Source of the DNA: Gnetum montanum
Lineage: Eukaryota; Streptophyta; Gnetopsida; Gnetales; Gnetaceae
DNA: 64,000 bases
Direction: 5' to 3'
NCBI GenBank assembly: GCA_015680685.1
Contig: MNCI01007695.1
Coordinates: 239,177-303,176 of the forward strand
Both the position numbers and the translations under genes were made by a program. Under the pieces are notes generated by a model. That model did not search any database. It had not been told where the DNA came from and was given only the letters and a program-made list of their open reading frames with translations. This document shows positions 49,300 through 61,594 of this stretch, one piece after another (the stretch's first letter is position 1; each line of letters begins with the position of its first letter).

Positions 49300-52200
49300 A
49301 TCTATAAAAGCTCTATAATAGTTTACATTTGTATCCTTCATCAATTCTAGTGAGATGATGAAGGAGCACTAAATCAACTAGCTAGAATGAAGGTTCTATT
49401 AGATAATGAGGTATAAACTTTGATTTTATTAATTTGGTTACATGATACTTAGTTGGAAAAATTTAGTTATGTCTCTCAGTAATTTAGCTCTTAATGAATT
49501 ACAAGCCTTGAGTATGGTTAAAGATATTATGCTCAATGAAGAGATTAGAAGAAAAGATTAAGGTAAGTCTTTTTATGAGATTGAGATACTAGTTGTATAA
49601 AGGAGAGACAAAAGCAAGACCAAAAGTTATTTCAATAAAAATAATATAAATTCTTAAGATAATATAGAGAGACTTAGAAGCTAATCAAAGTTGAGAAAAT
49701 GTCTCAACTACTACTATAAAAATAAGCCTAGAATCTTCAAAATAGAATGTACAAAATTCAAAAACCATCAAGCCATAGAAAAAGATGAAGGAAAGGAAGT
49801 AGAAAACAATACAAAAGTAGTTACATTTAATAGGGGTGATATGTTTACCATCTTGAATGAAGGTTATTTTAGCCTCATATTTGAGGATTCTATATGGGTA
49901 ATTGATTCTATAGCTTTGTTTCACAGTATTGCATGTAGAAATTCTTTCTCAACATATACTATTGATAACTTTGGGACTACTAGTATGGGAACTAATGTGA
50001 AGTGAACCATTTTTGGCATTAAAGATGTGTAGCCTAAAACTAATGTTGGAAGTAGATTTCTTCTCAAGATGTTAAGCATATTACATATATTCATTTTGAT
50101 TTGATATCAATAAGTCAGTTTGATTATAAAGGATATTATAATCTCTTTGGTGATTTTGGATGGAAGCTTTACAAAGATTCTTTAATATTAACTAAACGAA
50201 AGAATAAAAATCATACTAAAAGTTGAAAAGAAAGTTACAAATCCTATTGAGCAAAAATAGTTTGTTGAACTATGACATAGAAGGCTTGATCACCTAACTG
50301 AAAAGGGACTTCAAGTTCTTACCAAGAAATAGCTCTTTCCTAAAATGATCAAGTATATCATTAAAGCCTTGCATTAATTAGATAGCTAGAAAAGAAACCA
50401 TAGAGTATTCTTTCCTAAATTTCCTCCATTTAGAAAAAAAAAACATTCTAGAATTGATTCATACTTATGTATGTTTCATGAAAGTAGAATTCTTAATGGT
50501 GCATTATACTTTGTAATCTTTACTCTAGAAAAATATGAGTCTTTGCATTCAAACTAAAGATTAAATGTTTGATGTATTTCATGAATTTCATGATAAATTG
50601 AAAAGGAAAATTGGTAGGAAATTAAAATGTATTAAATTTAGCAATGATGGTAAATATAGGGGAATGTTTGAGGAGTATTATAACTCATGACATTAGGCTC
50701 ATAAAAAAAACAAAGAATCCACATCATAATTATGTAGAAAGAATGAACCAAATCATTTATAATATAATTGTATGTATGTTCTCTTATGTAAAATTGCCAA
50801 AAAAAAATTTGGACAAGACAATGGGAATAGTTGTTAACTTAATTAATCTCTCTTCTACCAAACCTTTGAATGGTAATCTTCTTTAAAAAGTTCAAATAGA
50901 GAAACATGTATCTTATGATTACTTAAAGGTTTTTGATTGTATGACATTTGTCCATATTCCTAAATATGAGAGCTTCAAGCTTGATGAGAAGATAAAATAA
51001 TGTATCTTCATGGACTCTAGACATGATGATTTTGACTATAGATCATGGAATATATATTTTTTAGAAAATTATTAGAAGTAAAAATATTGTATTCTTTGAA
51101 GATCAAACTATCATAGACAATTGGAAAAGAAGAAAGATCAAAGTTATTTATTATAAGGATCATGAATTTGGATGATGCTACAACTCCATCTAAAGTACAT
51201 AAAGACCATGAGAAAGATGCTTAGAATAATGAAGGGGATGTAGTTTAACAAGAGTCCATAACCAATGCGTTCCTAACTAAAAATGCTACATTAAGGCAAC
51301 ATTAAGATCTAACTTCTTTTAAACCACTTGAAGAGCCTCAATTAAGAAGATCCACTCGATAGCATCAATCTTCTAAAAGATATTCATCAAATAAGTACCT
51401 ATTATCCACTTATGGAAAGGAAAAAAAAGCCACTAAGTACTAATGTCACATGATTTGAAAGAAAAATGGTTAAAAGCAATGTAAAAGGAGATGCAATCCT
51501 TGCATAAGAACCACACCTATGAGTTGGAAGAATTGTTAAAAGATAAGAAAACTCTCAACAAAAAGTGTATGTTCAAATTAAAATCTAAGTAAAATAGCTC
51601 TTAATTAAGGTACAAGGTAAGCTTGGTTGAGAAAGTACGTTAATTTTGAAGATAATGAGAGGCGATTCGCATGATCCGTGATATCGCGGTCCGTCGCCAA
51701 ATCTATAAATAAGAGGCGACACTCCCCTTATTTTCCATCCTAGGCTAAAATTAGGAAAAATCTGGTAGAGTGATCACTCCAGAGATAGAATTTTTTCCAT
51801 GTGCCCACAGTAGGAGTCCCCAAGTGAATGGATCTTTATTCGAGTAGCTTTGTACTTGAACACGAGTTGTGTACGGTAATAAAGACGAGCTTTGTGGATA
51901 AACCTTGCAGTGCATGGAATAGGATTTATTATTTGTTATTTATTACATGTTATTTCCTACCTGTTATTTATTCCTTGCAGTAGCGCATCATGAGTACGAC
52001 TTGATTACGAGCATTTATGGATGTGTACGGCTAATAAAGGAATCGGCTGCTCATCGCAATTAGATTCTCTCATCCTTTCCTCCTAGTTAAGTGCCTCAGT
52101 ACAACCACTTTGAGCACGTGCATTACATGTGGTGATCCCAGTAATGATTAGTGTTTGGTAGTTGTGGTTGCATAGTTCAGGGTGTGTACGGTAAGTGGGA

Positions 52201-53194
52201 ACGGATGCTGACGCTAGTTAATTTAGATTTAGGTCATTAGTTAGAGTTAGTTAGTTCCTCAACCCTTCACCTCGATAGCATAGGAGAAAAACACATAAAA
52301 GATATAAAAATCATATACCTCGGACTTACTTAACCATACACCATGACAAACACAAATAAGTCTGGGAAGACAATGAATGATTAACCCCAAGTGTTCCATG
52401 GGGCATGTAGGCATTTAGTCTACGGAGTTCGACCGGATTGCATGTGCTACGCTTGTTTCATATGGTTGAGTGTAGGGGTACCTCGCCACTCATCAGAAGA
52501 GAAATTTTTACCTATGATAAAGATGTTTTATATTAGAGTCCTTTAAGTATTAGTTACTATTTTAAATCTAGAAATTAAATAACTAAATATAAATTCAACC
52601 TTTATTCATGGTGACTTACAAGTAGAAATTTATATGAAGTAATCTAAAGAATTTGAAGTCAAGGAAAAAGAAAAGCTTGTATGCATATTCAAGAAGAGTC
52701 TATATAATCTCAATCAAGCATCATAATAGTGGCATAAGAAATTTAATTTGTTTATGGAGAAGCATGGAAATAAAGGAAGTGCTTTTGATCATTATGCTCA
52801 TTTTTAGAAATTTTTTGATAATGATTTTATCATTTTATTACTTGATGTGGATGATAGTAAAAACATGGTAGGCTATCTTATAATTCGATGTGTGTGCTCA
52901 TATGGGAATCTTAAACATCAAAATGTAGTGATTACTATTTATCAATCAAAAGGGAGAAGTATTAGGGTTTGTATCAACTTGGTGCATGGAAGAGAAAAAT
53001 AATGATGAATAACAAGCTAATGAAGGATCATTCATGTTCTAGTATGGCACTAATCATGGATTGAGGAGATTGAATATATGGGTTGTACCTTGTTCATGCC
53101 TATTTCATATGTTTCACCTTATGCCAACTAGAAGATGCAACCTAAAATATGATTTATCATTATTCTAATATTCCATGTGACTATTTTGATCAAG
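49300..53194 (+). pseudogene. decayed Ty1/copia gag-pol, interrupted twice
   Basis: Order in the plus strand: gag end (QLARMKVLLDNEV near 49380; MLNEEIRRKD near 49535); a lost zinc knuckle (about 49712-49770); protease around WVIDSIALFHS (about 49898), where the DSGA active site reads DSIA; GAG-pre-integrase HRRLDHLTEKGLQVL (about 50278); integrase with FHEFHDKLKRKIGRKLKCIK (about 50575) and VERMNQ (Glu 50737-50739 kept), VVNLINLSSTKPLNGN, VFDCMTFVHIPKYESFKLDE. The end of integrase and start of RT lie before 51652. After the solo LTR the RT resumes: FIHGDLQVEIYMK (about 52590), KSLYNLNQAS, NDFIILLLDVDD (about 52820), where YVDD reads DVDD. The domain order (integrase before RT) is diagnostic of Ty1/copia. 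Many stops and shifts; dead. Coding is not recognisable after about 52880. Confidence 0.85.
51653..52495 (+). repeat. solo LTR, family-A-like, duplication gaaga
   Basis: 843 bp, flanked by gaaga at 51648-51652 and 52496-52500. It begins taatgagaggcgattcgcat, so the usual terminal TG reads TA; the related solo LTR (12454-13187) has TGATGAG at this end. It ends cctcgccactcatca. TATA in atctataaataagagg (about 51702). Only one GATATC (51680-51685) remains. It interrupts the RT of the copia element. Confidence 0.9.
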
Positions 53195-54078
53195 TGATCA
53201 GTCACGGTTTGCCAAGCCCCAATGTCAGGTACACGATATCAAGTATACGATATCACAACCTGGATACGATATCGTGATTCTTGTGTTAGCCTATAAATAC
53301 AGCACTTAGGTGCNTGTGATTCTTGTGTTAGCCTATAAATACAGCACTTAGGTGCACAGTGAGGGAGTAGTAGATCACTAGAGAGTTAGAAATTCTTTTT
53401 TTTTCTTATATTCAATTTTAGTATTCTTTCCAAGTGCATGCTCGCAGTGTGATGCATGTAATTGTACGAAATCTTTGTTTGAGTGTGACGTACTTGGACA
53501 TGCACACAATTGGCAATAAAGATTGAGATTACTCCATCATTGCAACATTCACTTAGCCTTTAATTGTTGATTATTTATTAATTTTTTCTTAGTTAATATT
53601 TATTTTATCATCATTTACTATTCCTATTGTTAATGTGAAATGAGTACGACTTAATCACGAACATTTAAGTGAAACTACATGGTAGCCTAGTAGTGTATTG
53701 AGTAGTGCTTTGAGTGATGTGCACTTGGTAACCCCAGGAGTAGTACATGAAGTCCAAGATGCATGTGGATGATTAAGGGATGAATGCTTATTGTACTTAG
53801 GCTAGCTTAGACGTTATTTCCTATTGCCCATTAGCTTAATTAAGTTATCTCTTATTGTCCTTATAAGTAGCATAGTAGTAGGGATCACATCATATACCTC
53901 ACTTTGGATTCAAACATATGTGACAAATAAAATACTAGTTCAAGTGGAAAGATAGTGAACTACGATCAACGCATAATTTTCTAGGTGCCATAACTAGTCC
54001 ATCTGCAGAGTTTGACCAGATCACGCATACACGCTTGTATTCATATGGTTGAGTGTAGGGGTACCTTATCGCTCATCA
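53195..54078 (+). repeat. 5' LTR of element E
   Basis: Begins tgatcagtcacgg, ends cgctcatca. GATATC 53235-53240, 8 bp, GATATC 53249-53254; GATATC 53268-53273. TATA in gcctataaatacagc. It contains a 40-bp direct duplication (53274-53313 and 53316-53355) around an undetermined base at 53314, which includes the TATA and is absent from the 3' LTR. The later part carries aataaagattgagattac (possible polyadenylation signal). Confidence 0.88.
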
Positions 54079-54079
54079 T

Positions 54080-54097
54080 TGGTGCCATTGCTAGGAT
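54080..54097 (+). promoter_or_regulatory. primer binding site of element E
   Basis: tggtgccattgctaggat, one base after the 5' LTR, is a decayed form of the site of element A (tggcaccgttgccaggga). Confidence 0.7.
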
Positions 54098-54211
54098 GGT
54101 GCTAGTTATCTAGATTAGTTATATCATACAAGATTACTATAACAAAGAATTAATAATATATCTTTTAGGTAAGAAAATTAAGTTTAATTAAGTCACACAT
54201 AATTCACGATA

Positions 54212-56578
54212 ATGTCTCTTTCAGAAGACAACGATAACGCAATCTAGCGAGGCAATTCCTTGAAGAACCAATGAAATTTATGATGAAGAAAAGTTTTGGA
54301 GTACTCAACCTTATGCAAGAGTTTCATATGTTCATAGACACCCCAACGATACTCAAGGACTTTTGTCATCCAACTTAGGCACCTCTAGTGAAGATGGGAC
54401 ATCCCCTAGAATGATGGAGCCCATAAGGCCTAGGACCTTCTCAATGGTTAGCAATAGTACATTAGGGAATCATTGGGAGACTTACAAAAGTCATGATGAG
54501 TCTTCCAGTTCTCTCTCTTCCTTTGATCTTTCAATGTCAAGTTGTGACATGGATGACTATTCCTTAAGGGGTCAGTGTAGAAATAAAAATCGAATCCACA
54601 GGAAAAATCAAGAATGCCAACATGAGCATAGAAAATATTGTCCCAACTCACAAAGTCATAATCTATTTAGGGACAATGAAACCTTGCTAGCCACTAAGAG
54701 CCTAATGCATATAATAGAGTCCATTCAAATATCTTGTAGGCATTGCAAGGAAATCCATCTACCTAGGCTTAATTTAAACAATTTTCCTAAGTTCTCAAGA
54801 GGCTATGATTCATATCTGCAACATCATTTACAAGCCTTCTATGATGCCTATGTATGGAACAACATTGAGAATGGGTGGAAAAGGCTTAAGCTCTTCCCTA
54901 TGATAGTTTTTGGACAAGCAAAAGTGTGTTACAAGTTTTTAAAACTGAATTCAATTCACTGATGGCCTACAATGATAAACCTATTCAACGAAAGATATCA
55001 AACCTATGTAAGAGTGTCAACCTTGAGGAGAAAAATCCAAGAGTGGAAACAAGGGCAACATGAACCATTGGACATCACCTTAGAAAGATATTACTCTTTG
55101 TTAAACTAATGCCTAGGCCATGGGTTCTCCAAGAAAAGGCTAATGTATCACATCATGGATGGGCTTTGTAATGAAACAATGGAGACCCTAGGGATTTATG
55201 CACTAGGTAAACTATATGAACTATGAAACCATTAATTCCAAGAGCTTACTAAGTGGGTAGCAAAAGAGGAAGGAGAAATACCCAAATGAGAGAATGTTAA
55301 AAAATCTCAATAGGACCAAACTCTTGAAATAACAGAGGTCCATAATCATGGAGGAGAAATCAACTCACCTTGAGGAGGTAAAACTATCCTCACCTTTGCC
55401 AATACTAAAATCACTAGATGAAATTGAGGTAAAGATCAACAAGATGATGGAGTGGGTACATGAAAAATGTGGAGAATATGTAGACATTATTAGAGGAAAA
55501 ACCACACAAGATAACTTTGATGAAAAAAATAAACAAAGGATACCAAACCTAGAAATAGGATAGAACACCATTCGACAATCAGAAAGAAGAGCTGAAGAAA
55601 ATGAGAATAGGGGCTCAACTGCAAATCATAAGTATCAATGTGATGTTTGCCTATATGATCACCCAAAAGGCCAATGCCCAATCTTGTCACATCTACATGA
55701 GCATTAGAGAAGAATGTTACATCCAAATTTTGTACAGAAGTACTGTGCTCAATCACAGTGGAAAAACCCCCAATCATGGGGAAGGCCATTGCCAAACTGT
55801 CCACACCCTTCGTATCACCTGAAACCAAGTGCTTATTATGTTTAACACCCTATTTCTTCAACTGGATCAACATCCTCTACTTCACCTTGTCGTTATCACT
55901 CTCCCTAATATCATCAACCCATGTTCTCTCCTACGGGATCACCACCTCATGTTCCTTACACACCTCCTTACTCTTAATATTCTCCTCCTTCACCTCCTTC
56001 TACATCGCCACCAGTTGTACCAGAAGGTTTTGCACCACAGCACCAACCAATGAACATTACTTGTTCTGCTACTATCAATAGTAGTGGGAGTCCTCCACAA
56101 TGTCAAAAAGCATCCTTTCTTTAGGCATGGCTGTAGAAAGAGATATCACAGTTCTGAAACCATCACATCCTCCAACTCAACACAAGCACAACACTGTGAT
56201 GCACCTTCCTCTTCAAACTCAACACCTTCTGTTACCTTATCTAGGCCACCAATTAATCCTCCAACAACAAGGTAGCCCAATGAATATAACAACGTGAGGA
56301 GACATATTAGTCCTTCCATACTATCTCATGGTCACGAGTGCCATAGTGGATTAGCTTCTTATCACATGACCAAATCTTATAATCTACCCCACTATGCCTA
56401 CTTTAATCAAGTGTGTGAACCCCAATTTGGGTACGTTCCTGCCACTACACCAAAAGAAACCCAGTGGTTTGGATATGATCGAATCCCAATATTTCCAATA
56501 TGCATGGATCCTAACTTTCCATTTATTAATTCTCACCATGATCAAAGGTTTAGTCATGGGGGATACACCCCATTCTAA
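54212..56578 (+). pseudogene. gag: gag-like gene of element E
   Basis: The best frame starts around 54240 and is open 54363-54962; the first ATG (54212) is in another frame, so the true start is uncertain. It includes LNLNNFPKFSRGYDSYLQHH and RLKLFPMIVFGQAKVCYKFL, collinear with element D. The region continues through stops and shifts (55348-55563) to the knuckle CDVCLYDHPKGQC at 55639-55677 and a Pro/Ser/Thr/Tyr-rich tail; the last open piece is 56294-56578 (PHYAYFNQVCEPQFGYVPAT, ends HGGYTPF). The knuckle spacing is CX2CX3HX4C, one residue shorter than the usual retroviral CX2CX4HX4C. Confidence 0.75.
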
Positions 56579-58002
56579 CAAGAAGAAGTAATAAATGTTT
56601 TTCCTTTTCTTTGGTTTTACAATTTTTTTGTTTTCTAATTTCTCGTTTTCCAATTTGTTGTTTTATCTTTTTGTGGGTAATCTCATCTATGAATAAAATA
56701 CTCATGTAACAAATCAATTGAGGTGTTGTTCTATGTTATCAAGTCACAAGTGATTAATTATTTTGAGAATGAGCCCACAACATCCAACCACCCATTCTAT
56801 TGATAAGAGGTTCTTGCTCTAGGTATGATGATATTCTTGTTATAATCAAAAATTAAAGTAACTTTGTACTCATTATGCCCAAAGTAAAGAGTGGTGGACT
56901 AAGAGGGAATGGCAAGGGTGTAACATCAAGGGGACTTGTGGATTCTCTTTGGTAACACTTGTATGTGTTATCATGTAGCTTGTTTGTACTAAGATCCTTG
57001 TAGATTTAACAATCCATGGGAGTAAGAGTTGTAATAAAGGTACTCACTAAAGGAACTCAAGGTTGTTCTAGGGGGTCCCACTAGAAAGACATGCACCCAT
57101 GCCTAAAGGTTGGCAGCTTTTCTAAATCACCTTTGGAAAAGACCAAGTGCAAAAGCAGCTAGAAAAAGAAAAAGAAAAGAAGAAGAAAGTAAAGAAGAAA
57201 AGAAAGAAGTGAAGTAGAAAAGAAAAGCACAAGAAAAACATGTCAAAAAAAAAATTCAAATCACTCCTCCCTTGTGCAAAATGCCAAGTGATCATACACC
57301 TTGCTGTCATGATGCTCTTATGGTTGTTTATCATTGGGATGAAATAATGCGATATCATTGATCAGAGGTATGAACTTGGTTTTGATCTTGGATCAAAAGG
57401 CTAATGGTACTTTAATCATGCACACCACTTAGGATTCATTGTGCCCAGGGTAAGTTACCTCACATCTTGATCTCTATAATCCCTTCTACAATTCATCTCA
57501 TCTCACAGTCCAGGTACTTCTAACTTGTGTCTTGTGTGGCATAGAATTCATACCTCATAGTGGTGGTGCTTAACATGTGTGTGTTTTGTTGGATAGGTGC
57601 AGGTTGCATTTAGCCTTTCTAGTGCCTACAAAAATTTTAAGATGTGGTTATGCAAGGGCATGATAGGTTGGAACCTGCTTTGGGGAGGACCCACTTGCGT
57701 GACTTTTGTAATTTGTACTTGTTGCACATTACCACATCATTTTATACCCTCTGAGTACTCCATTGCCAAATATATTCTTTCCTTTGCCATCATTTTAATC
57801 AAACATTCTTTAGAACCATTACATGTCCTTTTTCCTCATCCTTTTTAAAGAACCTCATTATAAGACTCTACTTCACTATGCTTTTGGTGCCTCAATTTCC
57901 ACTTGCCCTTATCCTAGACCTTTCAAATCCACCTCAAATCCTTCAATTTTGGATCTAAAAACTCAAATAATCATCAATTCTACTAAGTACCATATCTTGG
58001 TT
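56579..58002 (+). other. gag-ORF2 spacer of element E with candidate intron
   Basis: Collinear with 39641-41037 of element D. Candidate intron 57450-57602 (153 bp, GTAAGTTACC...GTGCAG). After it the short frame 57597-57848 contains LCKGMIGWNLLWGGPTCVTF, similar to D. A/G-rich stretch 57155-57250. Confidence 0.4.
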
Positions 58003-58110
58003 GGGACGCGATATCGGGTACCTGGTATCAAGTCCATTACGATATTGGGTATTCACTATCGTGTATACGATATCGTGTTCATAAAAAGTATATATATGGG
58101 ACCCTCATGC
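58003..58110 (+). promoter_or_regulatory. internal GATATC/TATA block of element E
   Basis: GATATC 58010-58015, 8 bp, GGTATC 58024-58029; GATATT 58041-58046, 8 bp, ACTATC 58055-58060, 8 bp, GATATC 58069-58074; then an ataaaaagtatatatatggg TATA-like stretch (58081-58100). The layout copies the LTR U3. Confidence 0.55.
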
Positions 58111-58371
58111 ACTACACACATCATTTTCAATAGTTGACTTTGGGGGGGGGTGTGGGAAGGGAGGAGTTGTTGTTCAAATTTTCTTCCACGATTTTTAGAG
58201 CTTCACGAGTTTAACTTCAACTTCTAATATTTTGCTCTTCTATACTTTGATTTCTTTTCTGATCAAACCTAATTAAACCTGGAGTGTTTAACATAGTCAT
58301 GGAGGAGGGGTACTATAGAACTTATGCATAATTTTTTCAAAATTTGCTATCACCTGAAGGATATCATAGGG

Positions 58372-58621
58372 GTAAGTACTCTCAGAAATTCATGTCAAAC
58401 TAATTTTCTCCCTTCACCTAAGTCATCTAAGTTATTATATGTGCCACCTAAATAGATCACATTTGACATTAAACTTTTAGGGCAATTTCCTTGAAAAATT
58501 TTTAACTCTAGAATCACACTAAGAAAAAAATGAAACATTTATTAAAGGAAATGAGTAAGGTATAAGATAATTGTATTTCTTTAAATAATCCTACTAAAAT
58601 TTGGTCCTTGTGTGATTACAG
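58372..58621 (+). other. candidate intron just before ORF2 of element E
   Basis: GTAAGTACT at 58372 to GTGATTACAG at 58621, 250 bp. The ORF2 ATG is the next base (58622). A possible branch sequence (cctactaaaa) lies about 30 bp before the acceptor. Confidence 0.5.
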
Positions 58622-61420
58622 ATGGCTCCTAAAAGAGGATAGTAGGGAGGACCTCCTCAAGATGCAACCAAATGCCTGAGAAGAGGCAGTAGCCAAGCAC
58701 CTCATGTAGAACAAGCAAAGCAGGAGGCACAATTATTCAACATCCATAAGGAAATTTCTATCACTACACAATCTGGCCAAGTAGAAGGTGGAGAGGTTAG
58801 GGAACTAGAATAAGGACAACACCTCATGTTGTTTCCAGAATATATTCAAGCCATTCAGGAAAAGTCCACATCCTCTATTGTGATTGTGGAACTTAATTTT
58901 GGGCCTTTTACCGAATTTGCCCCTAAACCAGTCAAGGATCTACTTAAGGGATCTCCACTATGGCCTATCCTCTCAAAGAGTGGAGAATGGTATTTGGGTG
59001 AAACATATCAATTTTGGCACAATAAAGAAGAGGGAACAACCATTAACATTGGTGGAATTTTAGTAGATTTCTCCACAAAGGCGATTGTAGAAGTTTTGAA
59101 TCTTCCAAATAGAGGGCCCAAAGTTGCTCATTTGTCCACTCACTTTGATGTAGATGTAAGAAAAGTATGGTTAAAATGGGCATACGATAAAGAAGATAAG
59201 ACATATGGAGAATAAAGAGAGAGTTTACTTTAAAATTGACACCTATCATATTTTCCCAAGAAAGGGGTTAAATAGAATTTCTACCTATGTGGAAAGAGGA
59301 AGTTCAATTTTGATGGGCAAGGTTGATGCCAATTTTCCTCATCTATATTTAACAAAAATATTAAAGTAGTTTGAAGAACTAAAGATAGGAAAGTTTGCAC
59401 TGCCCTTTCCATGTCTAATCAAGAAGCTGTGCCAACATGCTAAAATTCTAGGGTACACTAATGATGTCCTCAAAAAAGCTTAGAATGCTTTATATGTTGA
59501 ATTACTCAAGCCACCAGCACTAAGAAAAGATGTTGGTGAGGTGTTGGAGCCTAAATAAGAATAGATGGTTGGGCCCATTGCACCTCAAATAGTAGGGCCT
59601 AGCCAACTTCTAGACATAAGGCCTAGCCAACGGTAAGAAGTAGGGCCTAGCACATAGCCCAAAGGCCAACAAGACTAACAACTGCCACTACCGCTGCAAG
59701 ATTACCAATTGTTGATGAGCCATATTAGGGTCATTACTGAGATGGTCAGTTGGGGGAGCAAAGATGAGGCCAATCTCTTCAAGGTAATTGATGATGTTGT
59801 ACAGCCCACCATATCAATTGATCCTACAAGGGGTGAATTTTCAATGCAATTAGAAGGAGGGAAATCACACTTGTCATAATAAATCTCTAGAAATGCTACA
59901 TCATTCCAAGTGCAACTAGAAACTAGTGAAGGTGCCACAGTGGTGGTCATGCAATACCAAGATGTAGCTAGAGTAGTAGAGATGGTCACAAACCATATTA
60001 AGGAATTTTTTAACATCTCTGTTGTGTCATCAATAGACTTCACAGGATCACATGATGCTCAAGTTTTGGCTGGTACCTCAATGACTCTTGCTGAACATGA
60101 GAATGCTTTGGATCACTTGTTGCAGATAGGAAAAGTTATGATGTCCTTGTTTCACATCCTCCAAGATGTCACAGTGACATAATAAAACCTCATTTTCACT
60201 AAAGGAAAGTTGATCATAGTTGAGGTTAGGGCCAAACATGCAAAAGATGAGCTACAAAGACTCTAAGAAAATTTCATCATCCTACAAGATGAACAACAAG
60301 ATCCATCCCAACTTGTTGCAGCAAATTAGTTAGAATCCTTTAGGATAAAATAATTGAATGAATTGTTAGTGGAGAATAAAAGGGTGGTGATGGAAAATGA
60401 GAAGACTAATTAGGATGCTTCAAAAGCACAAGCTTAGATGTATGCACATGTTAAAGCTCTCAAGGCCTTACAAGAAGAAAATAAACTACTTGCTACCAAA
60501 AATCTTTGGTTAATGAAAATTGAAAAATAGAAGAACATTCTTGAATAAATTTTCCAACAAATGCGAGAACAATTAATAAGAGTCAACTGAGATATAAGCT
60601 GCTTGGCTAGAAAAAACAGAATCCTCTCAATGAAGGAGGTATGCACCATCCGATAGAAGACCGCTATTGAAATAAGCACGTGGAAAAATAAGGCTAAGAA
60701 GTACGAAAGATTAAAGGAGCACTTCTATGACTAGGTGGGCATGTGTAAGGAAATCATAGAGAAGGAACTTTGAATGGCCAAGGCACATATCAACTCCCTT
60801 AGTGCTCAAAACATTGATTGGCAGGCGATTCTAGATACTTATACCCTTGCCCATTAAGCAGACTTAAAAAGTTGGGACCTATAAATCCATGGTCTCAAAG
60901 AATACATGGAGTTGGAAAATCTGCAATACGTCAACTTAGCCATGTTAATAGTAGGGAACTTAAAAACTGAGCTCAAGAAGCAAGTAGCTACCACCTATGC
61001 TAAACAGGAGATAGAGTTTGTGGAACATAAGAAGACATTGCAAAAATTAGAGGTGGAAAACTCTGAATTGGAGGTGGTAAAGGATAACTACCAAGGTCAA
61101 AAATATGTTGTAGTAGATTTGGCTAGATGCCTTACAGATCACTAGGAACTAAAAGACAAAGCCAGAGCCTATGAAAAGGAATGATGTTAATTGGTGACAT
61201 GGTATGTCAAGGCTAATCAAATGTTCCCGCAACTGTTGTGTTTGTGGGAAGTGGTGGCTTCATCAAACATTGGAACATCAGCATGGATGGCTCATGCTCC
61301 TTGGATAGAAGAGAAAAAACTTCAGGTGCTTCTTCAAAGGTATCAATTTTAGAAGCATGGAGCATAGGATAAAGGAAAGGTGCCCATGAAGGAGCCACCA
61401 CCACTAGGAACCACATGATT
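58622..61420 (+). pseudogene. ORF2 of element E: possible plant-transposon-protein domain plus coiled coil
   Basis: ATGGCTCCTAAAAGAGGA (MAPKRG) is followed directly by a TAG, so this copy is dead. An open piece 58826-59215 has SGEWYLGETYQFWHNKEEGT and VDFSTKAIVEVLNLPNRGPK, likely the plant-transposon-protein-like domain; its second half (YHIFPRKG-like, near 59245) is shifted. Then a Gln/Pro-rich linker, a helical region (59910-60182; MTLAEHENALDHLLQIGKVM), and about 900 bp of broken coiled coil (60340-61145; LKKQVATTYAKQEIEFVEHK). The end has CLWEVVASSNIGTSAW. Intact, it would encode roughly 900 residues. No nuclease or polymerase motif is visible. It could be a structural, nuclear-targeting or regulatory protein, or an env-position accessory gene; I cannot decide. 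Confidence 0.55.
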
Positions 61421-61594
61421 TCCACAAGTTTTGTATTTTGTGTTAGTGTCCAAATTTCATTTAGTTCTATACTATGGCATGAGATAGTCCATGGTCATTC
61501 CATTATCCCATACCTATCCACTATTTTTAATCAAATGAACTTGTTCCTCATTTTTTTTGACTCAAGTATGATTTTTTATTTAGTCGTGGGGGTA

